A stretch of DNA of 64,000 bases from Gammaproteobacteria bacterium. Lineage in GTDB: Bacteria > Pseudomonadota > Gammaproteobacteria > S012-40. The notes under the pieces were generated by a model. It saw nothing but the letters and a program-made list of their open reading frames with translations. It did no database searches and was not told where the DNA came from. The first letter of the stretch is position 1, and each line of letters opens with the position of its first letter. The DNA lies in the NCBI GenBank assembly GCA_015487785.1, contig WFPC01000044.1:62001-126000 (forward strand), in the 5' to 3' direction. The position numbers and the translations under genes were made by a program. This document shows positions 1 to 9,127 of this stretch, one piece after another.

Positions 1-533
1 ACAATCCCCGGCGCCGCTACCCCTATTCGTGGGAATTGAGTGAAATCGACAAGGACGTGCTAGTGTGTGTGAACACCGCTCGTGCCAACAACCTGGTAGC
101 CGAGGCCATAGAGAGCGGCGTGGTTGGTGAATTACAGGATTTTAACCGTCTACGCCGGGAAGTAGCCTTCGGGCAGGAGAACAGCCGGGTAGATCTGTTA
201 CTGGAAAACAGCAAAACCCTTTGCTACGTGGAAGTAAAAAATGTCACCCTGGCCGAAAACGGCGTGGCCGCCTTTCCCGACGCCCCCAGCCGTCGTGGAA
301 CAAAACATCTGCGCGAGCTGATGTACATGGCTTCCCAAGGTCACCGGGCAGTAGTGTTTTTCTGTGTGGCACGGCCCGATGTGAAAAGCCTGCGCCCCGC
401 CGATGAAATCGATCCTCACTATGGCGATACCCTGCGCCAGGCCGCTGACCACGATGTAGAAATCCTGGCCTACAGCGCCACGGTCACTCCTCGCCATGTC
501 TGCCTGGTCCGTCCGCTTGCCGTGGAACTGTAA
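1..533 (+). CDS. sfsA: SfsA family protein (5' end outside window)
   Basis: C-terminal part of the sugar fermentation stimulation protein SfsA, a DNA-binding/nuclease-like protein of uncertain role. The frame is open to the left edge: codons before the first in-window TTG (position 36) encode a Y-P-Y-S-W-E-L stretch matching the conserved 'YxxTWEL' region of E. coli SfsA, so the gene begins outside the window. Visible family hallmarks are NTxxAN, the acidic SRVDLLL motif and YVEVKNVTLAE; the last two resemble a PD-(D/E)xK nuclease core (D...ExK). The FPDAxxxRGxKHLREL block is also present. The stop is followed 63 bases later by sbcB on the same strand. Confidence 0.95.
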   Translation, partial: NPRRRYPYSWELSEIDKDVLVCVNTARANNLVAEAIESGVVGELQDFNRLRREVAFGQENSRVDLLLENSKTLCYVEVKNVTLAENGVAAFPDAPSRRGTKHLRELMYMASQGHRAVVFFCVARPDVKSLRPADEIDPHYGDTLRQAADHDVEILAYSATVTPRHVCLVRPLAVEL

Positions 534-596
534 TTGCCTCTGGCAGGCCTACCTGCTACAAAGAAACTTCATCGCAACCGCGGCAAGGAACAAGAC

Positions 597-2039
597 ATGG
601 GTGCAAGCATTTACTGGTACGACTTTGAAACCTTCGGTGCCGACCCACGGCGGGACCGCCCCGCCCAATTCGCCGGCCTGCGCACGAATCTCGAACTTCA
701 TCCCATAGGTGAGCCCTTGACGCTATATTGTCGCCCGGCGGACGACTTTCTGCCTCAGCCCGATGCCGTGTTGATCACCGGCATTACGCCCCAGGTGGCA
801 CGAGAGAAAGGCTTACCAGAAACAGAATTCATCGCTCGCATCAATGAACAATTTTCCCGCCCCGACACCTGCGTAGCCGGCTATAACAACCTGCGCTTCG
901 ACGACGAGGTCACCCGCAACAGCCTTTACCGCAATTTCTTCGACCCCTATGCCCGTGAATGGAAAAATGGAAATTCCCGCTGGGATCTGATCGACGTCAT
1001 GCGCCTCACCCATGCCCTGCGTCCCCAGGGCATCAACTGGCCCAAGCGGGAAGACGGTCACACCAGTTTCCGTCTTGAAGACCTCACTCGCGCCAATGAC
1101 ATCGAACATCAAGATGCCCATGATGCCCTGTCGGACGTGCATGCCACCATCGCCCTGGCCAGGCTGGTCAAGCAACGACAGCCGCGACTCTACGACTACG
1201 TTTTCCGGCATCGTGTCAAAACACGGGTCGCCAGCCTGCTGGATACCCGCAACCACACTCCCGTGCTACACGCTTCAGCCATGTATGCCGCGGAACTGGG
1301 ATGCATCGCCCTGGTTGCGCCATTGGCAGTTCACCCGCGAAACAAGAACGAAATCATCGTCTACGACCTGCGTGTCGACCCCGAACCCTTCCTCCATCTC
1401 GATAGCTCGCAACTGCACAAACGCCTGTACACACGACAAGACCAGTTGCCTGACGACACGCCACGCTTGCCAGTGAAAACCATACACATCAACAAGGCAC
1501 CCGTAGTGGCTCCGGCCAGTACACTCACCGCGGAAGCCTGCAAGCGCTGGAAAATCGACCTCACCCTCTGCCGTCACCACCTGGAAACACTGACTAGTGA
1601 CAAGCATTTCATCAAAACCCTGCGGAAAGCCTATCAACAATCTCGTTTCGATACCGAAACCAACCCCGACCTGATGCTCTACAGTGGCGGCTTTTTCAGC
1701 GATGCCGACCGCCGCCGTATGATGCGCATACATCAAACATCGCCTGAACATCTGGCCAAGCTCGCGAGTGACTTCGACGACCCCCGTCTTCCCGAAATGC
1801 TATTTCGCTACCGCGCCCGCAACCACCCCCAGACTCTGAGCGCCGAGGAAAAAAACCACTGGGAGGAATTCCGCCTGCAGCGGCTCACTGACCCCAGTGC
1901 CGGCGCCAGCATAACCCTAGAAGGCTTTGACCAGCGCATGTCCGAACTTCGACAAACCCCTCACCTTACTCGCCAGCAGAAAGACCTGCTCACTGCCCTG
2001 CAAAGCTATCGTGACCACCTGCTGGAGAAGAACAATTGA
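597..2039 (+). CDS. sbcB: Exodeoxyribonuclease I
   Basis: 480-residue single-strand 3'-5' exonuclease of the DEDDh superfamily, acting in recombination and mismatch repair; E. coli ExoI has 475 residues. The N-terminus carries the catalytic DFETFG motif (Asp9, Glu11), followed by YNNLRFDDEV (Exo II region) and a HDALSDVHAT block that holds the Exo III His and Asp. The rest matches the SH3-like and helical C-terminal parts of ExoI, ending in QKDLLTALQSYR. The frame is open further left to a TTG at 534, but the ATG at 597 has an AAGGA ribosome site and puts the exonuclease motif at the usual distance. It may be co-transcribed with sfsA. Confidence 0.95.
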   Translation: MGASIYWYDFETFGADPRRDRPAQFAGLRTNLELHPIGEPLTLYCRPADDFLPQPDAVLITGITPQVAREKGLPETEFIARINEQFSRPDTCVAGYNNLRFDDEVTRNSLYRNFFDPYAREWKNGNSRWDLIDVMRLTHALRPQGINWPKREDGHTSFRLEDLTRANDIEHQDAHDALSDVHATIALARLVKQRQPRLYDYVFRHRVKTRVASLLDTRNHTPVLHASAMYAAELGCIALVAPLAVHPRNKNEIIVYDLRVDPEPFLHLDSSQLHKRLYTRQDQLPDDTPRLPVKTIHINKAPVVAPASTLTAEACKRWKIDLTLCRHHLETLTSDKHFIKTLRKAYQQSRFDTETNPDLMLYSGGFFSDADRRRMMRIHQTSPEHLAKLASDFDDPRLPEMLFRYRARNHPQTLSAEEKNHWEEFRLQRLTDPSAGASITLEGFDQRMSELRQTPHLTRQQKDLLTALQSYRDHLLEKNN

Positions 2040-2097
2040 GCCCACAATTCAAAAAGTCCGGGTACAACGCTTCTACGAGCTTATGGAACCATCAAAC

Positions 2098-2125
2098 GAA
2101 ACGCCCGGCACAAGCCGGGCGTTTC
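2098..2125. terminator. Bidirectional intrinsic terminator
   Basis: A perfect 12-base inverted repeat (GAAACGCCCGGC and its complement) around an ACAA loop. A-rich bases precede it and T/C-rich bases follow. It lies between the convergent sbcB and beta-helix lipoprotein genes, so it can stop transcription from both sides. Confidence 0.85.
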
Positions 2126-2152
2126 TCCTTCAGGAAAAACAGGAGGTAAGAG

Positions 2153-3724
2153 TCATTTGATATCAGAAGCATCATATCGACGCTGCAACTGACACAGGTC
2201 CATTTGCCCTCCCCCTACGGCCGCAGGCAGATCAATGGCCTTGACGAAGGTCGTGCCTTCTGGGCAAGTACCATCGGATGCTGGCGACGCGCCGTTTAGC
2301 GTACCCCCCGCGGCAGGCTCCCAGACTGTGGTGTTGCCATTGAGATATACCGTCCAACCTTCGGTCCAGTTACTGCCATTGGGACCGAACGCTCCCACGT
2401 AATCGGTATCTACGAAACCAGTCCCCAGGCTAGCACCATTGATGGCGAAACTCGACGACTTCAGAACAGGTGAGTTTGAAGTCGGCTGACCATTGCTCGC
2501 CAACATCGGCGCCATGCCCGTCATGTTGTCTGCATCGGAGTTGAACCAGGTCTGGATATCACTGGCGGCAATATCACTGTCCCCGCTCTCGAAGTCCTCC
2601 TTGGCCGGACAGTGCACCAGGGAGTTATGAATTTCCAGGTTGCCATCGGTATTGTCAGATAGCGTACCTGCCTCCTGCAGGGTTGCCTCACCATCGATAT
2701 CGATACAGGCGTCGGGGAAGCCCGTGATAATAGTGTTGTAGATATGGGCACCGGTACCGCGACGCAACAAGATACCATCGGAACCCGTGGCTTCTGTACC
2801 TGGATTGGATGGACCCATCAAGGTCATGTTGGCCAGAATAGGTTTGGATACCGGTGTAGCCTCAGGGTTCTTCTTGTCGTTGTCGGCTTCGATGGCCCGG
2901 TCGGCGTCGTCATCGGCTTTCTTGACCACAATGAACTGAGCCCCGCCAGTATAACCCTGCCCCCAATCAAAACTATCATCGGCATTGCCGGTAAGCACGA
3001 TATGATCCATGAAATCGGAACTCCCAAAGTGCTCGATACCGTCATCGTAGCCCTTGTGTACCTGTATATGATTGATGGTGGTTCCAGAGCCCACGCCGAA
3101 CAAGGTGAAGCCATTGAGCTCATTGCCCAAACCATCGATATCGTTGCCTGCATGGCGTACGACTACATATTCTATAGTGCCACTATTGTCGGCATCATTG
3201 ATTCCCCCATAAGCACCGATATTGCCCTCGGCCTCTACATCACAAGGGTTGCCACACTCGTTGGTCTTGGCATAACCCATCAAGGCGAAGCCCGCCCACT
3301 CACCGCGGCCGCTGGTACCATCACCTCCGGCCACCCAGTTGTCGAACTGTTTCTTGGAAGTCATGACGATTGGATCTGTGGCCGTGCCCTTGGCCTGGAT
3401 CTTTGACCCTCGGGTGATCATCAAGGCCTCTTGTTCGTTACCGAGAATCAGGGTTCCCGGTTCCACGACCAGGGTCATGGCATCATCGTTGGTGGTATCC
3501 CCGTCTGCGGCATCGCCATTGCCAATATAGGTTCCTGGGAAACCGCTGGCCAGAAGATATATATTGTCATTGGTCAGGGTGATCGTGGAGCTGGATAGTG
3601 TTTTCTCGTCGCTGCCAGAAGAGCCAACAGAATCACTACTGCCGTTGTCATGGAAGCAGCCAGAAATACCGGTACTCAAAACAGCCGTAACACTTGATGC
3701 CAGAATCTTTTTTCTAAACTTCAT
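2153..3724 (-). CDS. Outer-membrane-type lipoprotein with beta-helix-like core
   Basis: 523-residue predicted lipoprotein. The N-terminus is a basic n-region, a hydrophobic stretch and the lipobox I-S-G-C with Cys23, then a Ser/Gly/Asp-rich linker. The body is rich in Gly, Asn and Asp with repeated short strand patterns (GTIEYVVVRHAG, TTINHIQVHKGYDDGIE, FMDHIVLTGNADDSFDWG, AHIYNTIITGF) typical of a right-handed parallel beta-helix. Two Cys pairs (CGNPC and the late CPEG/LCQL) could form disulfides. The start has a GGGAGAG ribosome site. Its promoter region carries Pho-box-like repeats, as does the TonB operon beyond the transposase remnant, so I infer a surface-binding partner of that uptake system. 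Substrate is unknown. Similar lipoproteins can be secreted or surface exposed. Confidence 0.75.
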   Translation of the reverse strand: MKFRKKILASSVTAVLSTGISGCFHDNGSSDSVGSSGSDEKTLSSSTITLTNDNIYLLASGFPGTYIGNGDAADGDTTNDDAMTLVVEPGTLILGNEQEALMITRGSKIQAKGTATDPIVMTSKKQFDNWVAGGDGTSGRGEWAGFALMGYAKTNECGNPCDVEAEGNIGAYGGINDADNSGTIEYVVVRHAGNDIDGLGNELNGFTLFGVGSGTTINHIQVHKGYDDGIEHFGSSDFMDHIVLTGNADDSFDWGQGYTGGAQFIVVKKADDDADRAIEADNDKKNPEATPVSKPILANMTLMGPSNPGTEATGSDGILLRRGTGAHIYNTIITGFPDACIDIDGEATLQEAGTLSDNTDGNLEIHNSLVHCPAKEDFESGDSDIAASDIQTWFNSDADNMTGMAPMLASNGQPTSNSPVLKSSSFAINGASLGTGFVDTDYVGAFGPNGSNWTEGWTVYLNGNTTVWEPAAGGTLNGASPASDGTCPEGTTFVKAIDLPAAVGGGQMDLCQLQRRYDASDIK

Positions 3725-3770
3725 GCTATCTCTCCCACATCAGGTTCATAAAATAAGGTGGAAGAAATTT

Positions 3771-3810
3771 ATCAACACAGGATTACAGAATTTTTACTTC
3801 TTTGTGACTG
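3771..3810 (-). promoter_or_regulatory. Pho-box-like repeats upstream of the lipoprotein
   Basis: Read on the minus strand, 7-mers CAGTCAC (3804-3810), AAGTAAA (3793-3799), CTGTAAT (3782-3788) and TGTTGAT (3771-3777) are spaced by exactly four bases, an 11-base period as in PhoB sites (consensus CTGTCAT). Units 1 and 3 fit well (5/7 and 6/7); units 2 and 4 are weak. AT-rich -10 candidates lie just downstream (around 3750-3764). Less certain than the site at 12343-12382. Confidence 0.55.
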
Positions 3811-3869
3811 TTTTGTTAAGGAGCCTCTAGGCAGCCCCCGAATAAACTGGACATCCAATTGGTCGTAGA

Positions 3870-4187
3870 GTGAGAGCGGCACAGGAGGTGTCCATTAGAG
3901 AGAAGTCCGTGAAGCGTTGGTCTGTCAAGCGCAAGCAGGAGATCGTGCTCCGGCTGCTGCGTGGCGAGAGTCTGGATGCATTGATTCGGGAGACGGGGAA
4001 GCCGGCCTCGGTGTTGTCTCAATGGCGGGAGGATTTCCTGGAGGCAGGTTTGGCAGGTCTGAAGCGTCGCACCGACGATCCGAAGGTGGCCGCCCTGGAG
4101 AACTAGCTCAAGCTCGCCAAGCGCCTGGCCGGGGATCTCATGATGGACAAGGAACTTCTGGAAATACGTATCGCCCGTTTCGAGGGC
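3870..4187 (+). pseudogene. Decayed IS transposase OrfA fragment
   Basis: Opposite in strand to its neighbours. From the GTG at 3870 it encodes RWSVKRKQEIVLRLLRGES followed by an LSQWREDFLEAGLAGLK helix-turn-helix, typical of the small OrfA/transposase-accessory protein of IS elements. An in-frame TAG at 4104-4106 interrupts it. The same frame then continues with LKLAKRLAGDLMMDKELLE, the expected leucine-zipper end, and runs to the receptor stop without the catalytic partner ORF. An imperfect inverted pair (TGGACATCC near 3849, GGAGGTGTCCA near 3883) sits at its left side and may be part of an IS end. No target duplication was recognised. Non-functional remnant. Confidence 0.8.
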
Positions 4188-7100
4188 TCAATACTTCCAC
4201 TTGTACTCCACACCCAGAGAAATAGACCTTCCTTTCCTATAGCGTTTCTCCATGCGTCCACCCCGGAGTGTTTCGAAGTCAGGGTCGAGAATATTCTTTA
4301 TTTTGAGTTTCATCTTTATCTTGTCCTCGCTCCTTTCAAAGATACGCCTTGACAGAACGAAATCTACCAGTGGCGCAGGCTGATCATAGGCATCAGGAAG
4401 ACCCGAGGTTCCCACGCTGCTGATACGGGAACCCGACATATTGAAGAGCAGGGATGCCTTGGTATCGCTGATGAGATTTTCATAACCCAGCATGACGTTA
4501 ATGACCCAGGGTGATTGTCCCTGCAACGGCCTGCGAGTATTGGTTTGTTGTTCCCCCACCTCTCCAAGGTCCACCATGGACTGGGTTAGGGCCAGATTGG
4601 ATTCGATATAGAAACGCGACCAGGCCTTACCCAACAGGCGAGACAGCCATAGCCTTCCCTGAAGCTCCAGACCATAATTGACCGCAGAGCCGGCATTGGC
4701 AAAGCTTTGTATGCCGCCCGCGCCTAGTCGGATAATACGTTCTATGGGTTTGTCGAAGGATTTGTAGAAGGCTGCCACCGAGAAAGTCTCAAAGCGGGTC
4801 ATATACCATTCCCAGCGCAAATCGGCATTACCGATCAGGGCACGCTCCAGCCTTGGATTTCCTATCACGACATCACGTGTCTCGGGATCAACGTAGGGCG
4901 CCTCGGAAAGCTCCTTGAAATCGGGTCTGTTGAGCGTACGACTTATAGAAAATCGCAACTGCTTGTCACGAGAAAACTGCCAGGTGGAACTGAGAGCAGG
5001 CAAGACATCGGACGTCTGCAACCTAGCCACATTCTTTTCGTCCGGTGAGTCAAGCTGAAAGGTAGTCACTTCCTGCAAGGCATTCTCCAGCCGGACCCCT
5101 GACATGAGCTTGAACTTGGGGGTAAGAGACAATTCCCCCATGAGGTAGCCGGACATAAAACCCTGGCTGGCAGTATAGTTGTCTGTGGGCAGTGTGGTAT
5201 TGCGTAATTCGAAGCCTCGGGGTGAAATATTCTCCGGCGTCAGAATATCCTCTGGCGAGGAAGAATAGAGAACTGCTGGGTCGATATTGTTGACCGACCA
5301 GTCGGTGAGTAGCTGAAACCGCAAAAAACGGCTTTCTCGCTGTTTCGACTCGTACAGGAAACCGGCTTTCAGTCGCCCCTGTCGAGAAAAAACATCATAC
5401 AACGGCAGCTCGAGGTCTATACCGGTGGAAATACTGGTGTCGTTGAGGTTCTCGAAACTGCGCTCATTGGACTGCCCCGTCTGGGAAAAGGCGTATCGAC
5501 CATTGTCACGCAACTGGTATCTGTAGAAGCGGGTATCCGGCTCGCTGCGTTGTGCTGTGGCGTAACTGAATACCCAGTCCACTTTCAAGTCCTCCAGGGA
5601 CTCCAGCACATGACGGCCACTGAGTTGCTGGGTGAACAGTTGCCTCTCCACCCACTCCAGGGTGGTATCTATAACCGAAATATCGTTTTCCGACAAATAG
5701 GCATCGTCCACCAGGACCGTATCGGTCGTCTTGCGGCTCAGCAGCGTCGTGCTTTTCAACACGTGGGACTCCCCCAGCTCCAGCACCAACGCAAGCATGC
5801 CCCCCAGGTCGATTTCGTTCTCGGTCTGCTGGCGTGTCAACTGATCCTGGATTTCTAATCCACCGAGACCATCCAGGCTGTAGGTAGCCCGCTCCTGCTC
5901 ACGATAACGCCAACGATTATTGTAATTGAGCGACACATTGTAACCCCAGCCCCAGTCACTCTCGTAGGACTCGTAGCGATCGGCGAGATAGGCTTTCAGA
6001 CCAAGGTCTGGCGGCAAGAGCTTTGCGTGTGTGGCATAGTTGTTGGACAAGGCTTCACCTGCCTGTTCCCGTTCTGCCGGCGATAGAAACGACAGGGGCA
6101 GCCGCCCGCCCTGAGCCAACTCATCCAGGCGCGCCGGGAAAGCGCGGCTACCGTCGTCCAGGCCTATCCAATCCAAGTTCCCCCCTAGATAACTGCGTCC
6201 CCTACGAAAAGTACTCAGGGTATTTCCGCCGAGGGACAAACTCACTTTACGATTCTTCTCATCTGGTATGCCGCGGGTGCGCAACTGTACCGTACCCCCT
6301 CCAAAGTCGCCGGACATATCTGGCGAATAGGTTTTCTGAATCACCACACTCTCTAGCATTCCAGTGGGAAACAAGTCCAGCGGAACCACCTTGCGAGTAG
6401 GGTCCGGGCTGGGCAGGCCAGCGCCATTGAGCCGAGTGCTGGAATAACGCTCACCCAGGCCACGTACGTAAATGTACTTCCCGTCGATGAGGGTCAAGCC
6501 GGTGACACGTTTCAGAGCACCCGCAGCATCACTGTCGCCGGTATTCGACATTTGTTCGGCACCAATCACCTCTGCCACCGAAGCACTCGTGCGCTGCTCG
6601 TCCACGAGAGCGGCAAAGCCGCCTTCCAGTGCTGGTGCTGCCACCACCATTTCGGCCAACTGTACGCCACTGGGCGTAAGCTCGATAGTCAGGCTCTTGG
6701 GCTTACCCTTGCCCAACTCGATGCCGCGCAGCGTCTGTGGACTGTATTCACCATGCACCACCGACAGACTATAGGTTCCAGACATCAAGGGAATACGAAA
6801 TGCACCTTCGTCGTCCGTTTTGATGACGCCTCTCAGGCCGCTGACGTAGATATTGGCACCCGCGACTCCAGCCCCGGTCTGCAGCGATATGACCCTGCCC
6901 AGCAACATGGCATCGGCAGGCCTTTCAGCTTCCTGGCTCCCGGATCCGGCGGAAATCTGCCGTTGCCCGCGCGAGCTTTCTATATCCCATAAAAATGCCT
7001 CACCGGCAGCAGGCCTCGAGGCCATGAGCAATACGTTTTCACCGGCAAGAAGCTCCAGCTCGATCTCTGCATCGCTTCCATCGGGTAGGTATAGCTTGCT

Positions 7101-7313
7101 TCGATGCTTGCCAGGGTCCAGCTCGAGATGGAAGGCACCATACTCATTGCTGCGACCACGGGGCTGCCCATCCACTTCCAGCACAGCCTGGGACACTGGC
7201 TCACCGGCGGTGAAAACATACAGTGAGACAGAGGCTGCCCGTCCGGCGAGAACACCCGTTCCCCAGAAGGTAGAAAATGCAGCGCAGGCGATAAGGAAGT
7301 GTCTGAATATCAT
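4188..7313 (-). CDS. TonB-dependent outer-membrane receptor with carboxypeptidase-regulatory-like domain
   Basis: 1041-residue receptor. After a signal peptide (MIFRHFLIACAAFSTFW...) come two Ig-like modules: residues about 27-105, and a CarboxypepD_reg-like module about 130-215 containing AMLLGRVISLQTGAGVAGA. The plug follows (LKRVTGLTLIDGKYIYVRGLGERY, then SPDMSGDFGGGTVQLRTRG), and then a large beta-barrel ending in the aromatic residue Tyr, as usual for BAM substrates. This layout is common for receptors of polymers or large ligands rather than simple siderophores. I chose the ATG at 7313, which gives a normal signal peptide and 11 bases after the TPR gene; an in-frame GTG at 7337 overlaps that gene. 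Last gene of the TonB operon and its probable dedicated receptor. Ligand unknown; the Pho box upstream suggests a phosphorus-containing compound. Confidence 0.88.
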   Translation of the reverse strand: MIFRHFLIACAAFSTFWGTGVLAGRAASVSLYVFTAGEPVSQAVLEVDGQPRGRSNEYGAFHLELDPGKHRSKLYLPDGSDAEIELELLAGENVLLMASRPAAGEAFLWDIESSRGQRQISAGSGSQEAERPADAMLLGRVISLQTGAGVAGANIYVSGLRGVIKTDDEGAFRIPLMSGTYSLSVVHGEYSPQTLRGIELGKGKPKSLTIELTPSGVQLAEMVVAAPALEGGFAALVDEQRTSASVAEVIGAEQMSNTGDSDAAGALKRVTGLTLIDGKYIYVRGLGERYSSTRLNGAGLPSPDPTRKVVPLDLFPTGMLESVVIQKTYSPDMSGDFGGGTVQLRTRGIPDEKNRKVSLSLGGNTLSTFRRGRSYLGGNLDWIGLDDGSRAFPARLDELAQGGRLPLSFLSPAEREQAGEALSNNYATHAKLLPPDLGLKAYLADRYESYESDWGWGYNVSLNYNNRWRYREQERATYSLDGLGGLEIQDQLTRQQTENEIDLGGMLALVLELGESHVLKSTTLLSRKTTDTVLVDDAYLSENDISVIDTTLEWVERQLFTQQLSGRHVLESLEDLKVDWVFSYATAQRSEPDTRFYRYQLRDNGRYAFSQTGQSNERSFENLNDTSISTGIDLELPLYDVFSRQGRLKAGFLYESKQRESRFLRFQLLTDWSVNNIDPAVLYSSSPEDILTPENISPRGFELRNTTLPTDNYTASQGFMSGYLMGELSLTPKFKLMSGVRLENALQEVTTFQLDSPDEKNVARLQTSDVLPALSSTWQFSRDKQLRFSISRTLNRPDFKELSEAPYVDPETRDVVIGNPRLERALIGNADLRWEWYMTRFETFSVAAFYKSFDKPIERIIRLGAGGIQSFANAGSAVNYGLELQGRLWLSRLLGKAWSRFYIESNLALTQSMVDLGEVGEQQTNTRRPLQGQSPWVINVMLGYENLISDTKASLLFNMSGSRISSVGTSGLPDAYDQPAPLVDFVLSRRIFERSEDKIKMKLKIKNILDPDFETLRGGRMEKRYRKGRSISLGVEYKWKY

Positions 7314-7324
7314 ATAAGTGACAA

Positions 7325-8479
7325 TCAATCGATGCACAACCAGGGTGTGTCGTCGCAGGCCTCCATGGCCGAGCGCAAGGTAGCCGCCCTGGCGAACAGC
7401 TTGGGCTGGGTTATCTCATCCAGGTATTGATGGGCCGACAGGAAGAGCCCTGTGCGGTAAGAGGCATAGGCCAACGCGTAGAGGATATTCTGGTCAGACA
7501 ACAAACCAGCCCGATATAGATCGTCCTCCATCTCTACGACGTCATCGAAACGCTCGGCTTCCAGAAGAAGGGCCAGACGCTGCTTGTATTTCTTTTTCTG
7601 GTCCAGCACCATGCTGTTGATGAAAAGCCCTCTCATGGGCTGTTTTGCACGACGCCACAACTCGGCTGCATCACCCCACAATGCGGGATAACGAAAGGCG
7701 GCCTGCTCAAGGATACTGGCCGCCGCCTGGTAGTTCTGCTTTTTGACGTAGACCTGGGCAAGTGCCACTGCGGTATCACGATCACCGGGATAAAGAAGAT
7801 GTGCCTGCTCCAAAAAGGCAAGCGCTCTCTCCAGTTGGCCACTCTGGGCCAAGGCCTTACCAATGGCAAGATAGTCTTTGATACCGGCACTGAAATCACT
7901 AACTAATTGCATGCCTTTTTCGGAGGCATGTTGATAGAGCCCCATGTCGATCAACAAAAAAACCTGTCGGCGCAAGAATTCGGACCACTGTGGAAAACGC
8001 TCCCTGGCCTGGCCCAGTATTTCCCAGGCTGCATCCAGGCGCCCCATCTCCCACAGGGTAATGGCATGCAAAAGCCATAACCTGGGGCGTCCCCCACCTG
8101 TTTCCCCCGCCAGTTCGATATGGCGAAGAACCTCTGGATAATCTTTCAGCCCGTAATAGGCCTGGGCAAGATAGACGTGAATGATTTTGTCGTTCTTTTC
8201 CCGTTCTATGACCTGGAGGAAACTATCACGAGCCAGAGAGAAATTCTGCGACTTGAGACTAACCAATCCACGTAATATGTAATAACGCTTTCTGTCGATC
8301 TTATCGTCATTGGGATCGACCTTGTCCAAGGCCTCGGATGCACGCTGATACTCGCCATCACGAATCAGCAATGCAGCCAGGGCTACATTGTCCACCTTGC
8401 GCTCGCTGGCAGCCATTGCCATACCGTGAAAGCCGGCCAGCAACAGCAGAATCATGCCTATTTTTCCCCGCAGCGACAT
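7325..8479 (-). CDS. Periplasmic TPR-repeat protein of the TonB2 cluster
   Basis: 384 residues with a signal peptide (MSLRGKIGMILLLLAGFHGMAMA) and then helical pairs with TPR signatures: YYILRGLVSLKSQNFSLARDSF, VYLAQAYYGLKDYPEVL, AIGKALAQSGQLERALAFLEQAHLLYP and VALAQVYVKKQNYQAAASILEQA. TPR proteins follow tonB in the tonB2/ttpC clusters of Vibrio and Shewanella relatives. A scaffold role between TonB and receptor is plausible. Six bases separate it from tonB. Confidence 0.85.
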   Translation of the reverse strand: MSLRGKIGMILLLLAGFHGMAMAASERKVDNVALAALLIRDGEYQRASEALDKVDPNDDKIDRKRYYILRGLVSLKSQNFSLARDSFLQVIEREKNDKIIHVYLAQAYYGLKDYPEVLRHIELAGETGGGRPRLWLLHAITLWEMGRLDAAWEILGQARERFPQWSEFLRRQVFLLIDMGLYQHASEKGMQLVSDFSAGIKDYLAIGKALAQSGQLERALAFLEQAHLLYPGDRDTAVALAQVYVKKQNYQAAASILEQAAFRYPALWGDAAELWRRAKQPMRGLFINSMVLDQKKKYKQRLALLLEAERFDDVVEMEDDLYRAGLLSDQNILYALAYASYRTGLFLSAHQYLDEITQPKLFARAATLRSAMEACDDTPWLCID

Positions 8480-8485
8480 ATTGCT

Positions 8486-9127
8486 TCAGCCTAGTTCAAA
8501 ACGAATGGTCTGGGTAGCCCAGGTATCCACTGGCTTGCCTTTGTAACGTGCAGGCTCGAACAGCCATTTCTTTACCGAGCGCACGGCACTCTTGTCGAAT
8601 ACACCATCCGGGTCGGACTCCAGGACCTTCACCGTCTCCACACGCCCCCGCTTGTCGATCAGCAGGCTCACAACCACGTAGCCTTCGATATCCTTTGCCT
8701 TGGCCCGGGCAGGATAGATCACAGGCATGCGTTGACGCGGCCTTGGCGGAACATCGACCATGTCACTTGTCATGACAACCTGCTCCACATCTCCCAGCAG
8801 GGACTGATCCACTCGCCCTATCTCGTCAGCGGAGAAACTTTCCAGTCCAAGATCCAGGCCTGAAAGTTGTGAATTCAGCAATGCCGATGGAACACTGGGA
8901 GGCGCAAGCTTCTTTGCCGGTGGCCGGGTTTTCTTGGGTACCGGCTTTGGTCGTGGCGGTGGTGGCGAAGCCACCTGGAATTCGATGGGCCGGGTCCCGG
9001 ACTGCTCATCCACGCGCTCGGAAACCACATTCATCAACCAAAGAAAGGTAAACACCGCCATGCTGCCCAGCAACATGGATGTAACGCCCCATAGGCGGTA
9101 ACGCCATGGCCCGGCCGCCAGTATCAC
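8486..9127 (-). CDS. tonB: TonB energy-transducing protein (TonB2 type)
   Basis: 213 residues. An N-terminal transmembrane anchor (about 12-32, WGVTSMLLGSMAVFTFLWL) is followed by a short Pro/Lys-rich linker (PPPPRPKPVPKKTRPP). The C-terminal TonB domain (about 130-212) contains PVIYPARAKAKDIEGYVVV, then VKVLESDPDGVFDKSAV and WLFEPARYKGKPV. The short linker and long acidic middle are typical of TonB2 rather than E. coli TonB. It starts with GTG overlapping the exbD stop (GTGA), indicating translational coupling. It transmits the proton-motive force from ExbB/ExbD to the receptor. Confidence 0.93.
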   Translation of the reverse strand: MILAAGPWRYRLWGVTSMLLGSMAVFTFLWLMNVVSERVDEQSGTRPIEFQVASPPPPRPKPVPKKTRPPAKKLAPPSVPSALLNSQLSGLDLGLESFSADEIGRVDQSLLGDVEQVVMTSDMVDVPPRPRQRMPVIYPARAKAKDIEGYVVVSLLIDKRGRVETVKVLESDPDGVFDKSAVRSVKKWLFEPARYKGKPVDTWATQTIRFELG

